A stretch of 64,000 nucleotides of DNA from Prevotella veroralis DSM 19559 = JCM 6290 (lineage in GTDB: Bacteria > Bacteroidota > Bacteroidia > Bacteroidales > Bacteroidaceae), in contig NZ_KB898329.1 of the NCBI RefSeq assembly GCF_000377625.1, positions 124,001-188,000 on the forward strand, written 5' to 3'. The position numbers and the translations under genes were made by a program. The notes beneath the pieces are model-generated. The model did not search any database. It had not been told where the DNA came from and worked only from the letters and a program-made list of their open reading frames with translations. Shown one piece after another: positions 26,261-35,290 of this stretch; the first letter of the stretch is position 1, and every line of letters starts with the position of its first letter.

Positions 26261-26835
26261 TTATTGCAATAACAGGTGGTATTGGTAGTGGTAAGTCCTA
26301 TGTGTGCCAAATATTAGCTATGCGAGGTATAAAGGTATACGATTGTGATGCCCATGCTAAGTTACTCATGCGCACTTCGATTCAGTTGCAAAAGAATCTA
26401 AAGCTGTTAGTTGGCGAGCATGTATATAAAGAAGGTGTATTGCAGAAAGCTGTTCTTGCCGATTATCTCCTTCGTGATGATGCCCATGTGCAGGCTGTTA
26501 ATAATATCATTCATCCTGCCGTTGCACGTGATTTCGAACAATCAGGAATGTCGTGGATAGAGAGTGCCATTCTCTTTGATAGTCGTTTCTACGAGCGCAC
26601 ACATATAGATAAGGTGGTATGTGTCACTGCTCCGATTGAAGTGCGCATACAACGTGTTATGCAAAGGGATGCTATCAGTAGAGAGAAAACTCTCGATTGG
26701 ATAAACCGACAATTACCGCAAGAAGCAGTCTTGAAGCGTAGTGATTATGAAATTATCAATGATGGAATACAATCATTAGACCAGCAGATAGACTCCCTGC
26801 TCACACAACTATCTTCCACAGAGAACCATTCCTAA
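26257..26835 (+). CDS. coaE: Dephospho-CoA kinase
   Basis: A 192-residue P-loop kinase that phosphorylates dephospho-CoA, the last step of CoA synthesis. Walker A reads TGGIGSGKSY (residues 6-15), followed by the family's YDCDAHAK (~28-35) and a C-terminal helical lid (QRVMQRDAISREK). Length is typical. It is translationally coupled to the YbbR-like gene by a 4-nt overlap. Confidence 0.95.
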   Translation: MIIAITGGIGSGKSYVCQILAMRGIKVYDCDAHAKLLMRTSIQLQKNLKLLVGEHVYKEGVLQKAVLADYLLRDDAHVQAVNNIIHPAVARDFEQSGMSWIESAILFDSRFYERTHIDKVVCVTAPIEVRIQRVMQRDAISREKTLDWINRQLPQEAVLKRSDYEIINDGIQSLDQQIDSLLTQLSSTENHS

Positions 26836-26890
26836 GAATAAAGAGAGTTATTAATTCAGAATAATTTAACAATAAACAATTTATAAGAAA

Positions 26891-27328
26891 ATGTTACAGA
26901 CAATTCTTTCAATTGCAGGCAAACCAGGACTCTATAAGTTGGTTAGCCGTGGTAAATCGAATCTTATCGTTGAATCACTCGATGAGACGCACAAGCGTCA
27001 ACCAGCTTTTGCTACCGACAGAGTAACCAGTCTTGCTGATATTGCAATGTTCACTGATAGCGAGGATGTGCCATTGGGCGAAATATTGACTAAGTTGCGT
27101 GATAAAGAAAATGGCAAAGTTGCTTCCCTTAATTGGCGTAAGGCATCTGCAAAGGAGCTACAAGCGTACTTTGGAGAGGTGCTTCCTAACTTTGATCGTG
27201 ACCGCGTTCACAACAGTGATATCAAGAAACTTCTTCAATGGTACGAGATTCTTGTAAAGGCAGGAGAAACCAACTTTGAAGAGGATATGAAGCCTACCGA
27301 GGGTGATAACATCGATGACAGAAAGTAA
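26891..27328 (+). CDS. DUF5606 domain-containing protein
   Basis: A 145-residue soluble protein, MLQTILSIAGKPGLYKLVSR at the N-terminus, matching the Bacteroidota DUF5606 family whose function is unknown. The N-terminal half is a small beta domain, and the C-terminal half is helical (ASAKELQAYFGEVLPNFDRD, KKLLQWYEILVKAG). It closes the nusB operon 55 nt after coaE and is followed by a strong terminator. The conserved location suggests a housekeeping role. Confidence 0.9.
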   Translation: MLQTILSIAGKPGLYKLVSRGKSNLIVESLDETHKRQPAFATDRVTSLADIAMFTDSEDVPLGEILTKLRDKENGKVASLNWRKASAKELQAYFGEVLPNFDRDRVHNSDIKKLLQWYEILVKAGETNFEEDMKPTEGDNIDDRK

Positions 27329-27374
27329 TTGAAATCATATAAAATGCTTAGAGCAACTAAGTGTTAGAATAAGG

Positions 27375-27408
27375 AAAAGCCCCGAGTACAAGCGTACTTG
27401 GGGCTTTT
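27375..27408 (+). terminator. Terminator of the nusB-DUF5606 operon
   Basis: AAAAGCCCCGAGTAC pairs with GTACTTGGGGCTTTT around an AAGC loop. Because it reads A's then T's, it may also serve hsp20 from the other strand. Confidence 0.88.
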
Positions 27409-27493
27409 AACATCACAATTTATTCAATTCAGTATAATTCTTCTTTCATCAATAACTAGACAACTAGACTTTATCTCAAAGTCTTTCAAATCT

Positions 27494-27901
27494 TTAGTCT
27501 ACAGCAATCTGTCTTGCAATCTTCTGCTCTTGAACCTGAATCTTAGGCAAAACAACCGTCAACACACCATTATTAACACGTGCTGCGATATGCTCCTTTT
27601 GTACATCATCAGGTAAAATCAGTGTCTGCTCGTACTTGCTGTAAGCAAACTCACGACGCAAGTAATGACCTTTCTTCTCTTGCTCCTCGGCTTTCTTCTC
27701 CATCTTAATAGTTAAGTCGCCATCACTATTGATGTTTACATCGAAATCCTCCTTGCTTAATCCAGGTGCTGCAAGCTCCACAGTGTATTCTTTTTCAGAC
27801 TCCAGTACGTTGATAGCTGGTGCTGTTGCATTTGTCTTAGGCATATTTGCTGTATTCAAAAAGTCATTGAAAACTTCTGGTAACCATGAATTTCTATACA
27901 T
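27494..27901 (-). CDS. Hsp20/alpha-crystallin family small heat-shock protein
   Basis: A 135-residue ATP-independent holdase. The N-terminal arm (WLPEVFNDFLN) leads into an alpha-crystallin domain (~28-120) with YTVELAAPGLSKEDFDV, the GHYLRREFAY loop and the C-terminal ARVNNGVLTVVLPK, the family's G-L-T/V motif. It ends in a short IARQIAVD tail. It is the sole gene on its transcript, facing the end of the nusB operon. Confidence 0.93.
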   Translation of the reverse strand: MYRNSWLPEVFNDFLNTANMPKTNATAPAINVLESEKEYTVELAAPGLSKEDFDVNINSDGDLTIKMEKKAEEQEKKGHYLRREFAYSKYEQTLILPDDVQKEHIAARVNNGVLTVVLPKIQVQEQKIARQIAVD

Positions 27902-28275
27902 ATCTTAATCTCCTTTACTTTATGTTATTATTATCGTTTTTGTACTGACCATAATGCAAGGAGCATACCAATAGACTATGTGTGTCATTTTGTCAAAATG
28001 TAATGACATTATGTCTCATAGGCGTAGATTCTTATCATATTAATACTATGAATGCGATATGAAAGACACTGATATGTCTATCAAGGAGATGCAAAAGGCT
28101 ATAAGAGGAGAGTTGTTTCTATGTGAATTCATTGCGAGGTAATCTTGTTTTATTGCTGTTTTAGATACGAGTTGGATAGCATTCTGTGCATTGGAGATTA
28201 TCAGAGAATATTCTTAATGAATTGAGTTTGTTTTTCTAATTTTTACTTCCATAATTGAATTAAGTGCTTTCATTC

Positions 28276-28306
28276 TTTGATTTTATATATTTAATATTTA
28301 TATTTG
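28276..28306 (+). promoter_or_regulatory. Promoter of the large secreted protein
   Basis: TTTG (28276-28279), 19 nt, TATATTTG (28299-28306), 29 nt before the ATG. The rest of the 27902-28334 gap shows no gene. Confidence 0.7.
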
Positions 28307-28334
28307 CAATATTTTAATTAAATAACCAAAGCTT

Positions 28335-31178
28335 ATGAAACATTTTACCTTATCAACGAAGCTGTTTGTAAGTATTTTCTTTCTATCCCTTACAAACGTG
28401 TTATCTGCAAAGATTCAGGAGCCTAATGTGACTAATGCCACTGCACAAGCAGGTTCTGAAAAGCCAACTATTGAGTTACTGGAGGATCCTTACTTTTATT
28501 CTTTTAATGAAGGGAAGCCTGTACAATGGCAAACTGTAGGAACCGTAACACAGCTCAAGGGAAGTGATCGGTATAGTAGTGATACAGGTTTTGGGGTCGG
28601 TATTCAAACTGAAAATGAGGTGGGATCTCTCAAACAGGTAATTGATCTGAAACGAGCTGACAAGGAAGTTGTTGCAGGTGACGAACTAGAGTGTCTTCTA
28701 CATTATTGTACGTTAACTAGCAAACGCCCAGAAGGACCTTTCCGTCTTGCTTTGCGTTGGTTGGATGCTGCGGGGAAAGAACTTCCATCTACAGAGAAGG
28801 ATTTTATCAATAATCCAGATATTTACTTCGGTAGAATGAAGGCGTACGGCGAGTTGAAATTCCGCACCATCTGTCCAGAAGGAGCCGTAAAATTAGAGTT
28901 TTCCTTACTGATTGCTCCAGAAAGCCAAGTACGTATGGACGACTTTAGTGTCCTACGTCTATCTAAGAAAGACATTCTCCCTCTTGTTGCCGTTTTGCCT
29001 CAGTTCCGCACAATAGTGGGTGAGGTGGGGAAGTCAGAGACTTATCCTGTTGCCTTACAAGGTATGCACTTAGCTGCAGATCAAGCTCCTAACTTTGCTG
29101 GAACGCAGTCTGCTTCTGTGATGAAATTAGATGTTGATAAGTTACCAAAGAATGGAACCATCAAGGCACATCTGACAATTACTCCACAAAAAGCTGGAGT
29201 TTATGTGGGTGGTAGCACTTATAAGCTACGTTTTTCGGGTGCAGACCAAGAGAACAGTGGTTCTCTTTCATTGACAAGCTACTTCAAGAAAGCGGGAACA
29301 ACACCATCTATTAAACTTAAATCAGGTCAACAAGTTCGTACTTTCGTAGCCGCTCCAAACAAAACGGATGAGCAGTCGCTTGAGTTTGAAATCAGCGATG
29401 TTATCACAAGTGTGAATCTGGCTTTAACACAAAAGGTAAATGGAGCTTTCCGTATTGATGTGGGGCAGTATTATTATGCAACAGGCTCTGGCAAACTCTA
29501 TCAACGCCCTGTTAAGGTAACCTTCGCACCACGTGAAGCAGGTGAATATGAAGCTATGTTGAAGGTCTCAAGTGTATTGGCTGACACTTTAGTTATCCAT
29601 CTCAAAGGCGTTGCAAAGGCTGCAACTTCCACGGAATTAGTAGAGTCTTTCAGTGAAGATCGTGCGATGGATAAACGCTTCGTAGGTACTGCGTGGACAG
29701 GTTATCATAAGTTTGATTTGGGTTATTGGAAACTTGATGGTAAGTGGAAAGATAAGAGTAACGTATCCTTGTCAGCGTCAGGTACACTCTATTATGATGA
29801 ATTAATAGCCAATGGAGTTAATACACTTCAATTGTTACCAGTCACTAGTGCCAAGCAATGCAAGGCAGAATATTCCATTGATGGAGGTGGACATTGGATC
29901 TTATTAGCTGTTGCAAATGGCGCTGGGGAGTATGTTGTTAATACGCATCGTCCAACGCTTATTCGCTTCGTAGCCACTTCTGATATAACTGTAGAGCGTG
30001 TGAAGATTCTTCCGAATACGTTAGAAACACGTCAGAAGTTTGATAAGATAGAAGATGCCATGCTGAAGCAAGCCGATAAGGAACCATTAGAAGTTCTCAA
30101 TGAGACATTTTCGGGCTTACGCCATACACGTATTCTTGGATTGAACGGGTGGCAGAATCTTACCCTTCTAGGTGAACGCCCCTTCTATGCGTGGCAGCAG
30201 AAGGATGCAGCGCAGACAGTTGTTGAGAATGAGGTGGCACAGATCTCTTTCTTGAAATATGGTGTGGAAGATAACAGAGAACATGAGAGCTGGCTTATCT
30301 CACCGACCCTCTCTTATAAAAAAGCAAAGAGTAAAGACCTAACCTTTAGCTTGATGTATCGCAATCAGACTACTGATGGGAAAGAAGTCTTTGGATTCTA
30401 TATCCTCGCAGAAAAGGACGGGAAGGTTACACCTTATTATATAGATCTCTCTAATTACGTTCCAGCTGGGGTGCAGCTTGAGGCTGATTCATGGTTTGAT
30501 TATCGTATCGACCTATCTAAAGTGGATGGACTTACCATTGACGACAACTTCCATGTTGCCTTTTCTTACTATAGTCCAGTGGGAGGTAAACGCACATCTC
30601 TTAACTTCATGATAGATGATGTGACTTTCGGACGCACTGATCTTCCTGAATTGAGTATTGATAATGACTTTATCAAGTTTGTGTTCCATGCAGGACAGGA
30701 GATGACGCCTCAGACGATAAATGTATTCTCTGACCGTACTAAGGCTCCAATTACTCTCACTTTAACTCCTTCTGGTCAGAAAAAATACTTTAAGGTTTCG
30801 CATAGTAAGTTGCCAAGTGAAGGAGGAACTATTGCCGTTGGCTTCAAGAGTAATGATACAAAAACTCATGCTGCGGCATTGCTTATTCAGACTCGTGGAG
30901 CAGAACCCATTGTTGTGAAACTACTTGCTCAACCTATTGACACAGGTATTGATGACATAACAAGTAATGGAGAGAACGTGCCATCTCCTGCAATTATTGG
31001 TTCACAATTGGTTGTCAAAGGTAATTATCAACACTATCAACTTTTCTCTACGGATGGCAGTCTTTTACAACAGGGGACTTATCAAGAGCAAATTGATCTG
31101 TCTCATTTTCATTCAAAGATCTTTATTTTGAAGCTCAGAACTGATAATGTTGTGAGGAGTTTCTCATTGATACGTTAA
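28335..31178 (+). CDS. Large secreted beta-sandwich protein with T9SS-like C-terminal sorting domain
   Basis: A 947-residue protein with a signal peptide (residues ~1-25). Several beta-sandwich-like regions follow. One (about 590-785) resembles choice-of-anchor/cleaved-adhesin jelly-rolls (FYAWQQ, ESWLISPTL, FMIDDVTFG). A BACON- or Ig-like segment (~790-865) comes next. The last ~75 residues (YQHYQLFSTDGSLLQQG, ending KIFILKLRTDNVVRSFSLIR) look like a type IX secretion type A sorting domain. T9SS cargo is exported across the outer membrane and anchored or released. No catalytic motif is seen. The gene stands alone, with a hairpin just after it. Confidence 0.75.
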   Translation: MKHFTLSTKLFVSIFFLSLTNVLSAKIQEPNVTNATAQAGSEKPTIELLEDPYFYSFNEGKPVQWQTVGTVTQLKGSDRYSSDTGFGVGIQTENEVGSLKQVIDLKRADKEVVAGDELECLLHYCTLTSKRPEGPFRLALRWLDAAGKELPSTEKDFINNPDIYFGRMKAYGELKFRTICPEGAVKLEFSLLIAPESQVRMDDFSVLRLSKKDILPLVAVLPQFRTIVGEVGKSETYPVALQGMHLAADQAPNFAGTQSASVMKLDVDKLPKNGTIKAHLTITPQKAGVYVGGSTYKLRFSGADQENSGSLSLTSYFKKAGTTPSIKLKSGQQVRTFVAAPNKTDEQSLEFEISDVITSVNLALTQKVNGAFRIDVGQYYYATGSGKLYQRPVKVTFAPREAGEYEAMLKVSSVLADTLVIHLKGVAKAATSTELVESFSEDRAMDKRFVGTAWTGYHKFDLGYWKLDGKWKDKSNVSLSASGTLYYDELIANGVNTLQLLPVTSAKQCKAEYSIDGGGHWILLAVANGAGEYVVNTHRPTLIRFVATSDITVERVKILPNTLETRQKFDKIEDAMLKQADKEPLEVLNETFSGLRHTRILGLNGWQNLTLLGERPFYAWQQKDAAQTVVENEVAQISFLKYGVEDNREHESWLISPTLSYKKAKSKDLTFSLMYRNQTTDGKEVFGFYILAEKDGKVTPYYIDLSNYVPAGVQLEADSWFDYRIDLSKVDGLTIDDNFHVAFSYYSPVGGKRTSLNFMIDDVTFGRTDLPELSIDNDFIKFVFHAGQEMTPQTINVFSDRTKAPITLTLTPSGQKKYFKVSHSKLPSEGGTIAVGFKSNDTKTHAAALLIQTRGAEPIVVKLLAQPIDTGIDDITSNGENVPSPAIIGSQLVVKGNYQHYQLFSTDGSLLQQGTYQEQIDLSHFHSKIFILKLRTDNVVRSFSLIR

Positions 31179-31189
31179 ATACTAAAAAA

Positions 31190-31214
31190 CTGACATATTC
31201 TCCATAATTGTCAG
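31190..31214 (+). terminator. Weak hairpin after the secreted-protein gene
   Basis: CTGACA (31190-31195) pairs with TGTCAG (31209-31214), with AT-rich pairs inside. Confidence 0.5.
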
Positions 31215-31230
31215 TATATAAAGCAAAACA

Positions 31231-31254
31231 GGGGCAGATGATAATATCTGTCCC
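31231..31254. terminator. GGGACAGA-family hairpin between convergent genes
   Basis: GGGGCAGAT (31231-31239) pairs with ATCTGTCCC (31246-31254), flanked by A/T runs. It lies between a plus-strand and a minus-strand 3' end, so it could stop both. Related hairpins lie at 40328 and 45807. Confidence 0.7.
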
Positions 31255-31263
31255 TATGTTTGG

Positions 31264-31605
31264 TTATGTTGTTTCGAGCAGTTCCTGCAGGACGACGGCA
31301 TTGTTATGTTGCTCGTCATGTGCCGCATAAAGTAGTGTTACATTAGGATGTTCTTGGATGGCGTGACGTAACTCCTCCAATGCGCCAGATACTTGTAACT
31401 CTGCTTTGTAACGCTCGGTAAACGTGTTGAAACGCTCTGGGTCATGCCCGAACCACTTACGTAATTCGTTGCTCGGAGCAACCTCTTTCAGCCAAAGATC
31501 AATCTTCGCTTTCTCTTTACTAACGCCTCTTGGCCACAATCGATCTACGAGTATTCGATAACCATCGGTTTCTTCTGCCGGCAAGTAAACACGTTTTAGT
31601 TTCAT
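31264..31605 (-). CDS. DUF488 (YeaO-like) family protein
   Basis: A 113-residue cytoplasmic protein starting MKLKRVYLPAEETDGYRILV, with the family motif DRLWPRGVSKEKA (~22-34), an RKWFGHDPERF segment and the C-terminal VTLLYAAHDEQHNNA. Function is not established. It lies 21 nt after the hemerythrin gene on the same strand, so the two are probably one operon and may both belong to an oxygen or nitrosative stress response. Confidence 0.88.
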   Translation of the reverse strand: MKLKRVYLPAEETDGYRILVDRLWPRGVSKEKAKIDLWLKEVAPSNELRKWFGHDPERFNTFTERYKAELQVSGALEELRHAIQEHPNVTLLYAAHDEQHNNAVVLQELLETT

Positions 31606-31626
31606 AATCTACTCTTTTTAAAAACC

Positions 31627-32151
31627 TTATTCTATAGCTAATGCTCTCGGGAATATCACTTCGTTTTCCACATAGATATGTTCCAAGAGATAATTGCGGA
31701 ACTGTTTTAAGTCGACCAAAGCCTTTACATATTCAGGTTCTGCACCTTCTGGGGCTGTGTAGTTATTAGTCAGTTCTGCAATGCGATCGTGTCGTTCAAT
31801 CTCATCACTATGGTCAGCCATCATTGCATTGATAGGGAATTGGATAGAACCACAGTGGAACGGAGCGTGCTCCTGACCCAATTCTGCTGCATTGAAAAGC
31901 TCTAGGATGAAAGGATAGAGTACGTTCTCTTCTTTCTGGCAATGCAAGTCTAAGTCTGCAATACTATTGCGGAAATGATCTACAACACGATCTAATTCTG
32001 GGTGATTAGCTGCTAATTGGTTCAGTCTCTCTAATAGTTCATTACCATATTTGCGTGTGTTACGATGATGAAACTTCAATACGTAATCAACAAGTAAGTC
32101 TAGATCCCATGTCTCAAAAGGGATATTTGTTTTGAATTGTGCCTGTGACAT
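31627..32151 (-). CDS. Hemerythrin-domain protein (RIC/YtfE-like, no DUF542 domain)
   Basis: A 174-residue protein forming a four-helix hemerythrin bundle. Likely di-iron ligands are His in VLKFHHRNTRKY (~27-28), in DHFRNSIADLDLHCQKEE (~62, 73 and a Glu), in MADHSDEIERHD (~113) and in LEHIYVENEVIF (~157-161). The family repairs iron-sulfur centres or handles NO/O2. The Cys-containing DUF542 domain of classical ScdA/YtfE is missing. It is divergent from a Crp/Fnr regulator 137 bp away, suggesting that this regulator controls it. Confidence 0.88.
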   Translation of the reverse strand: MSQAQFKTNIPFETWDLDLLVDYVLKFHHRNTRKYGNELLERLNQLAANHPELDRVVDHFRNSIADLDLHCQKEENVLYPFILELFNAAELGQEHAPFHCGSIQFPINAMMADHSDEIERHDRIAELTNNYTAPEGAEPEYVKALVDLKQFRNYLLEHIYVENEVIFPRALAIE

Positions 32152-32275
32152 ATCTTTTAATTGTTATCTTGTTCTTGTTTGCAAAAGTATTAAAAATAAC
32201 GGGAGGAGGGGAGTAACAAATGTGACCATATCGGGTTAAAGCACGTTAAAAGTATAAGATTACGAGTATTCTTTG

Positions 32276-32284
32276 TATCTTTGC
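32276..32284 (+). promoter_or_regulatory. -7 box of the Crp/Fnr gene, almost touching its ATG
   Basis: TATCTTTGC at 32276-32284 lies 4 nt before ATG 32289. Transcription should start around 32287-32291. Confidence 0.6.
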
Positions 32285-32288
32285 AGGC

Positions 32289-32960
32289 ATGGAAAGTAAT
32301 GTTATGAAAGCCCTTCGTGCCTGTCCGCTTTTTGCAGGGATGAGTGATATTGAGATAGAAATAACGCTGGGGAACGTTCCACATCAGTTGGTTTCTCTAC
32401 CTCCGCATGATGTTTATGCGCTAGCAGGAATGCCTTGTCGATCAGTAGATATTGTTGTGAGTGGTGTGTTGATATGCCGTATGGCAGCCCTGTCGGGTAA
32501 GCAAGTAGAGGTGAGCCGACTGAGAAGTGGTAATCTTGTTGCGCCTGCTTTTATCTTCTCTAAAGACCGAAGTCTACCCGTTAGTGTCGAGACTGATGGG
32601 CGTGTGGAATTGTTTCGTATGAAGCCCGATAGCCTGAAGTCACTTATTGATAATGATGATGCTATCCGCATGAATTTCATTCGTATCCTTTCTAATATAG
32701 ACGTTTTCCTTACGCAAAAGATGAAGATTCTTAGTCTATTTACCGTCCGTGAGAAGGTAGCCTACCTACTCTTAGAGCGTGCAGGAGAGCAGGGTAGTAA
32801 TGAGATACACCTTGAACGCTCACGTCAGGAGATTGCTGATTCATTCGGAATACAGAAGTTCTCTCTTCTGCGTGTACTTTCCGATTTGGAGAAAGAAGGT
32901 GCTATCGAGATTAAGGGTAAGATTATTAAGATACTTAATCGACGTGGGCTTGCTGGCTAA
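32289..32960 (+). CDS. Crp/Fnr family transcriptional regulator
   Basis: A 223-residue regulator with an N-terminal cyclic-nucleotide-binding-type beta-roll (~10-120), a long dimer helix (~125-145, FLTQKMKILSLFTVREKVAY) and a Crp-type winged helix (ERSRQEIADSFGIQKFSLLRVLSDLEKEGAI). N-terminal residues include only scattered Cys (ACPLF, PCRSV), not a clear FNR iron-sulfur cluster. The start may be 32289 (leaderless) or 32304. It is divergent from hemerythrin/DUF488 and probably controls them, by analogy with NO/O2 regulators of this family. Confidence 0.9.
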   Translation: MESNVMKALRACPLFAGMSDIEIEITLGNVPHQLVSLPPHDVYALAGMPCRSVDIVVSGVLICRMAALSGKQVEVSRLRSGNLVAPAFIFSKDRSLPVSVETDGRVELFRMKPDSLKSLIDNDDAIRMNFIRILSNIDVFLTQKMKILSLFTVREKVAYLLLERAGEQGSNEIHLERSRQEIADSFGIQKFSLLRVLSDLEKEGAIEIKGKIIKILNRRGLAG

Positions 32961-33026
32961 AGAGTATATCTAGAACTTCTTCCAGCCCCTCTCAAGGAGG
33001 GGAGTACCTAATGGGAAATATAAGGA

Positions 33027-33114
33027 GACGCTTTTCTCTAATTGAGAAGGGCGTTTCCTTGTTGTAAGGAAAGGCTCTCTTCATGTTAAGAAGAGCGTCT
33101 CTTTATTTTTGCCA
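33027..33114. repeat. 22-bp-period array with CTT/AAG dyads
   Basis: Units begin near 33027, 33049, 33071 and 33093. Dyads include TTTCCTT (33054-33060) with AAGGAAA (33066-33072). A separate palindrome CCCCTC-TCAAG-GAGGGG lies at 32986-33002, just after the regulator gene. These fill the first half of the 32961-33329 gap. Confidence 0.7.
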
Positions 33115-33275
33115 TCTTTGTTCTTGGCTAACGAGGCATTGCCCCGTTACACATAGACCTTAGTCTTTTTCATATTGTGAAGAGGGGCAACTTGGAAGCA
33201 AATAATGGATGAAATGAGGGCTATTTATCAAATAACTGCATTGTAAGTAGCCCATAATTGATGCAGAACTAACAT

Positions 33276-33307
33276 TTTGGCATATTGCTTTTTATTTGTA
33301 TCTTTGC
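33276..33307 (+). promoter_or_regulatory. Promoter of the Ca/Na antiporter
   Basis: TTTG (33276-33279), 19 nt, TATCTTTGC (33299-33307). A start near 33311 rules out an upstream in-frame start codon at 33285 and supports ATG 33330. Confidence 0.8.
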
Positions 33308-33329
33308 CCGCCAAAAGAGAAAGAAGTAT

Positions 33330-34274
33330 ATGATACTAAATGTTTTATTTATCCTCGTGGGCATTGTGCTCGTTTTATGGGGAGCCGACCGACTGACTGA
33401 CGGGGCTGTAGCAGTGGCTGAGAAGATGAAGATGCCACAGATTGTGATAGGGTTAACAATAGTTGCGATGGGCACAAGTATGCCTGAATTTTGTGTGAGT
33501 CTTGTGTCTGCACTCAAAGGGACTACCGACTTGGCTGTAGGTAACATCATTGGTTCGAATATCTTTAATACGCTGTTGATAGTTGGTGTCTCTGCATGGG
33601 TAGCACCTATGACTATCTTGAAGTCAACCGTTCGGAAGGATATACCTTTTGCATTATTTGCCTCAATTATATTATTAATAATGTGTCTTGATGGTAATAT
33701 TAGTAGGTTGGATGCAGGCATCCTCTTTGTGCTATTCCTTGTCTTTATGTATGTCACCTTGAAGGGTGCTAAGACGAAAGACGATGATACCACAGCTAAG
33801 ACAGTCCCCATTGAAGATAATAAAAAACCTATGGCAGCATGGTTCTCTATCGTATGGATAATCGTTGGATTAGCTTGTTTGATAGGAGGCAGTAATCTTT
33901 TTGTGGAAGGAGCAACGAAGGTGGCAGAGCATATCGGTGTGTCGGAAGCAGTCATCGGACTAACCATTGTGGCTGGAGGAACTTCCCTACCAGAGTTAGC
34001 AACAAGTGTTGTTTCTGCGCGTAAAGGCAATAGTGGCATTGCTATTGGCAATGTCTTAGGCTCGAATGTGTTTAATATTCTTGCAATCTTGGGCGTTACA
34101 GGTGTAATAACTCCTATGCACTTGCAAGGTATAACAATGTTAGACCTCTCAATGATGGTATTCTCAACGCTGTTAGTATGGCTTTTCTCCTTCACGAAGT
34201 ATAAGATTGCAAGGTGGGAAGGAATCGTCCTTACAATAGTGTTTATCGGTTATATGGTCGTGTTGTGTTATTAA
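33330..34274 (+). CDS. Calcium/sodium antiporter (YrbG-like, CaCA superfamily)
   Basis: A 315-residue membrane protein of about ten helices arranged as two inverted halves. Each half carries the exchanger alpha-repeat: GLTIVAMGTSMPEFCVS with GNIIGSNIFN in the first (~45-90), and GLTIVAGGTSLPELATS with GNVLGSNVFN in the second (~210-255). The acidic residues in these repeats bind Ca2+ in the family. A soluble acidic loop (~145-165) links the halves. The promoter sets the start at ATG 33330, giving a 20-nt leader. It faces a TlpA-like gene across a shared terminator. Confidence 0.93.
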   Translation: MILNVLFILVGIVLVLWGADRLTDGAVAVAEKMKMPQIVIGLTIVAMGTSMPEFCVSLVSALKGTTDLAVGNIIGSNIFNTLLIVGVSAWVAPMTILKSTVRKDIPFALFASIILLIMCLDGNISRLDAGILFVLFLVFMYVTLKGAKTKDDDTTAKTVPIEDNKKPMAAWFSIVWIIVGLACLIGGSNLFVEGATKVAEHIGVSEAVIGLTIVAGGTSLPELATSVVSARKGNSGIAIGNVLGSNVFNILAILGVTGVITPMHLQGITMLDLSMMVFSTLLVWLFSFTKYKIARWEGIVLTIVFIGYMVVLCY

Positions 34275-34279
34275 ATAAT

Positions 34280-34310
34280 GTGTGTCAAATAGCGCGGCTA
34301 TCTGACACAC
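34280..34310. terminator. Bidirectional terminator between antiporter and TlpA-like genes
   Basis: GTGTGTCA (34280-34287) pairs with TGACACAC (34303-34310). Inside, ATAGC pairs with GCTAT. Confidence 0.8.
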
Positions 34311-34320
34311 TTTATATATA

Positions 34321-35157
34321 TTACTTCAATAACTTTGCTAATTCCGTCTGCAAAGCTTCACCTCTTAGATCCATTGCAATGATTTTGCCGTCCTTATCGA
34401 GCAGTATGTTTGAAGGAATAGATCGAATGCCATAAACCTTACCAGCAGCAGACTGCCAGCCTTTCAGGTCAGACATCTGAGGCCAAGTCATACCGAGCTT
34501 CTCAACAGCAGATGACCATTTGAGTTTGTTGTCATCGAAACTAACGCCAATAATCTCTAGTCCCTTGTCCTTATATCTCTTATAAGCCTCCACAACGTTA
34601 GGCATCTCCTTGCGGCAAGGTGCACACCAGCTAGCCCAGAAGTCGACGAACACATACTTACCCTTACCTGCCCAATCGCTTAGCTTCATTTGCTTACCAT
34701 TGAGGTCGGTCATTACCAACTCTTTATACATAGAGCCTGGTTCGCGTAGCTTGTACATCTCATATAAATCTTTGGCTTTCTTCATCTCTGGCGCATTGTA
34801 ATAGCCCGTTGATGGGTCACATAGCCTCTTTAAATCTTCATATTGTAATCCGTCAGCCACCTCCGCAATATATTTTGCAGGGAAAGTAGTAGTCTTGAAC
34901 TTCTCAGCAATCTCTAGTACAGTAGCCAACTGCACACTATCTAGTGAGTCAGCCTTTGCCATAATCTCTGTGACTTTAGCCTTATCAGCTTCTGTGAATG
35001 TAGATGGATCTTTCTGGCGCAAGGGAGTGAGTTCAGCTTCCAACTTATGAAATTCAGTCTCAATCTGCGACATCTTACTCTCGTATGGCTTTGTATCTTG
35101 CGCACTAGCAGCAAGTGTTGTAGCAGCCAACATGGTCATTAAAATGATTTTCTTCAT
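34321..35157 (-). CDS. TlpA-like thiol-disulfide oxidoreductase with N-terminal extension
   Basis: A 278-residue protein. Residue 4 of the longer frame (ATG 35157) starts a normal signal peptide (MKKIILMTMLAATTLAASAQ), so it is exported. The first ~120 residues are a charged helical region common in Bacteroidota TlpA-like proteins (DUF4369-like). The C-terminal thioredoxin fold (~140-278) has the active site WASWCAPCRKEMP and a conserved cis-Pro in IRSIPSN. It probably reduces or exchanges disulfides in the periplasm, as ResA/TlpA proteins do. The partner is unknown. Confidence 0.88.
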   Translation of the reverse strand: MKKIILMTMLAATTLAASAQDTKPYESKMSQIETEFHKLEAELTPLRQKDPSTFTEADKAKVTEIMAKADSLDSVQLATVLEIAEKFKTTTFPAKYIAEVADGLQYEDLKRLCDPSTGYYNAPEMKKAKDLYEMYKLREPGSMYKELVMTDLNGKQMKLSDWAGKGKYVFVDFWASWCAPCRKEMPNVVEAYKRYKDKGLEIIGVSFDDNKLKWSSAVEKLGMTWPQMSDLKGWQSAAGKVYGIRSIPSNILLDKDGKIIAMDLRGEALQTELAKLLK

Positions 35158-35267
35158 ATCTTTCATTTGGTTTATATATATGGTTACAAAAGTAATGAAA
35201 ATATGCTGATCTCCACGTGTATTTAGCTTTTTTTTAGGGCTTGTTACGGTAGTTCAGATAAAAAGTG

Positions 35268-35276
35268 TACCTTTGC
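35268..35276 (+). promoter_or_regulatory. -7 box upstream of the preQ1 leader
   Basis: TACCTTTGC at 35268-35276 predicts a start near 35280, about 10 nt before the riboswitch. No convincing -33 box is seen. Confidence 0.65.
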
Positions 35277-35290
35277 AGCCAATTAATTGG

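Noticed and set aside
27398..27616. 72-codon plus-strand frame
   Set aside because: Begins in the operon terminator and is antisense to hsp20.
33269..34195. 308-codon minus-strand frame opposite the antiporter
   Set aside because: It is the mirror of a membrane protein gene with clear exchanger motifs; the translation has no domain and lies over the antiporter promoter.
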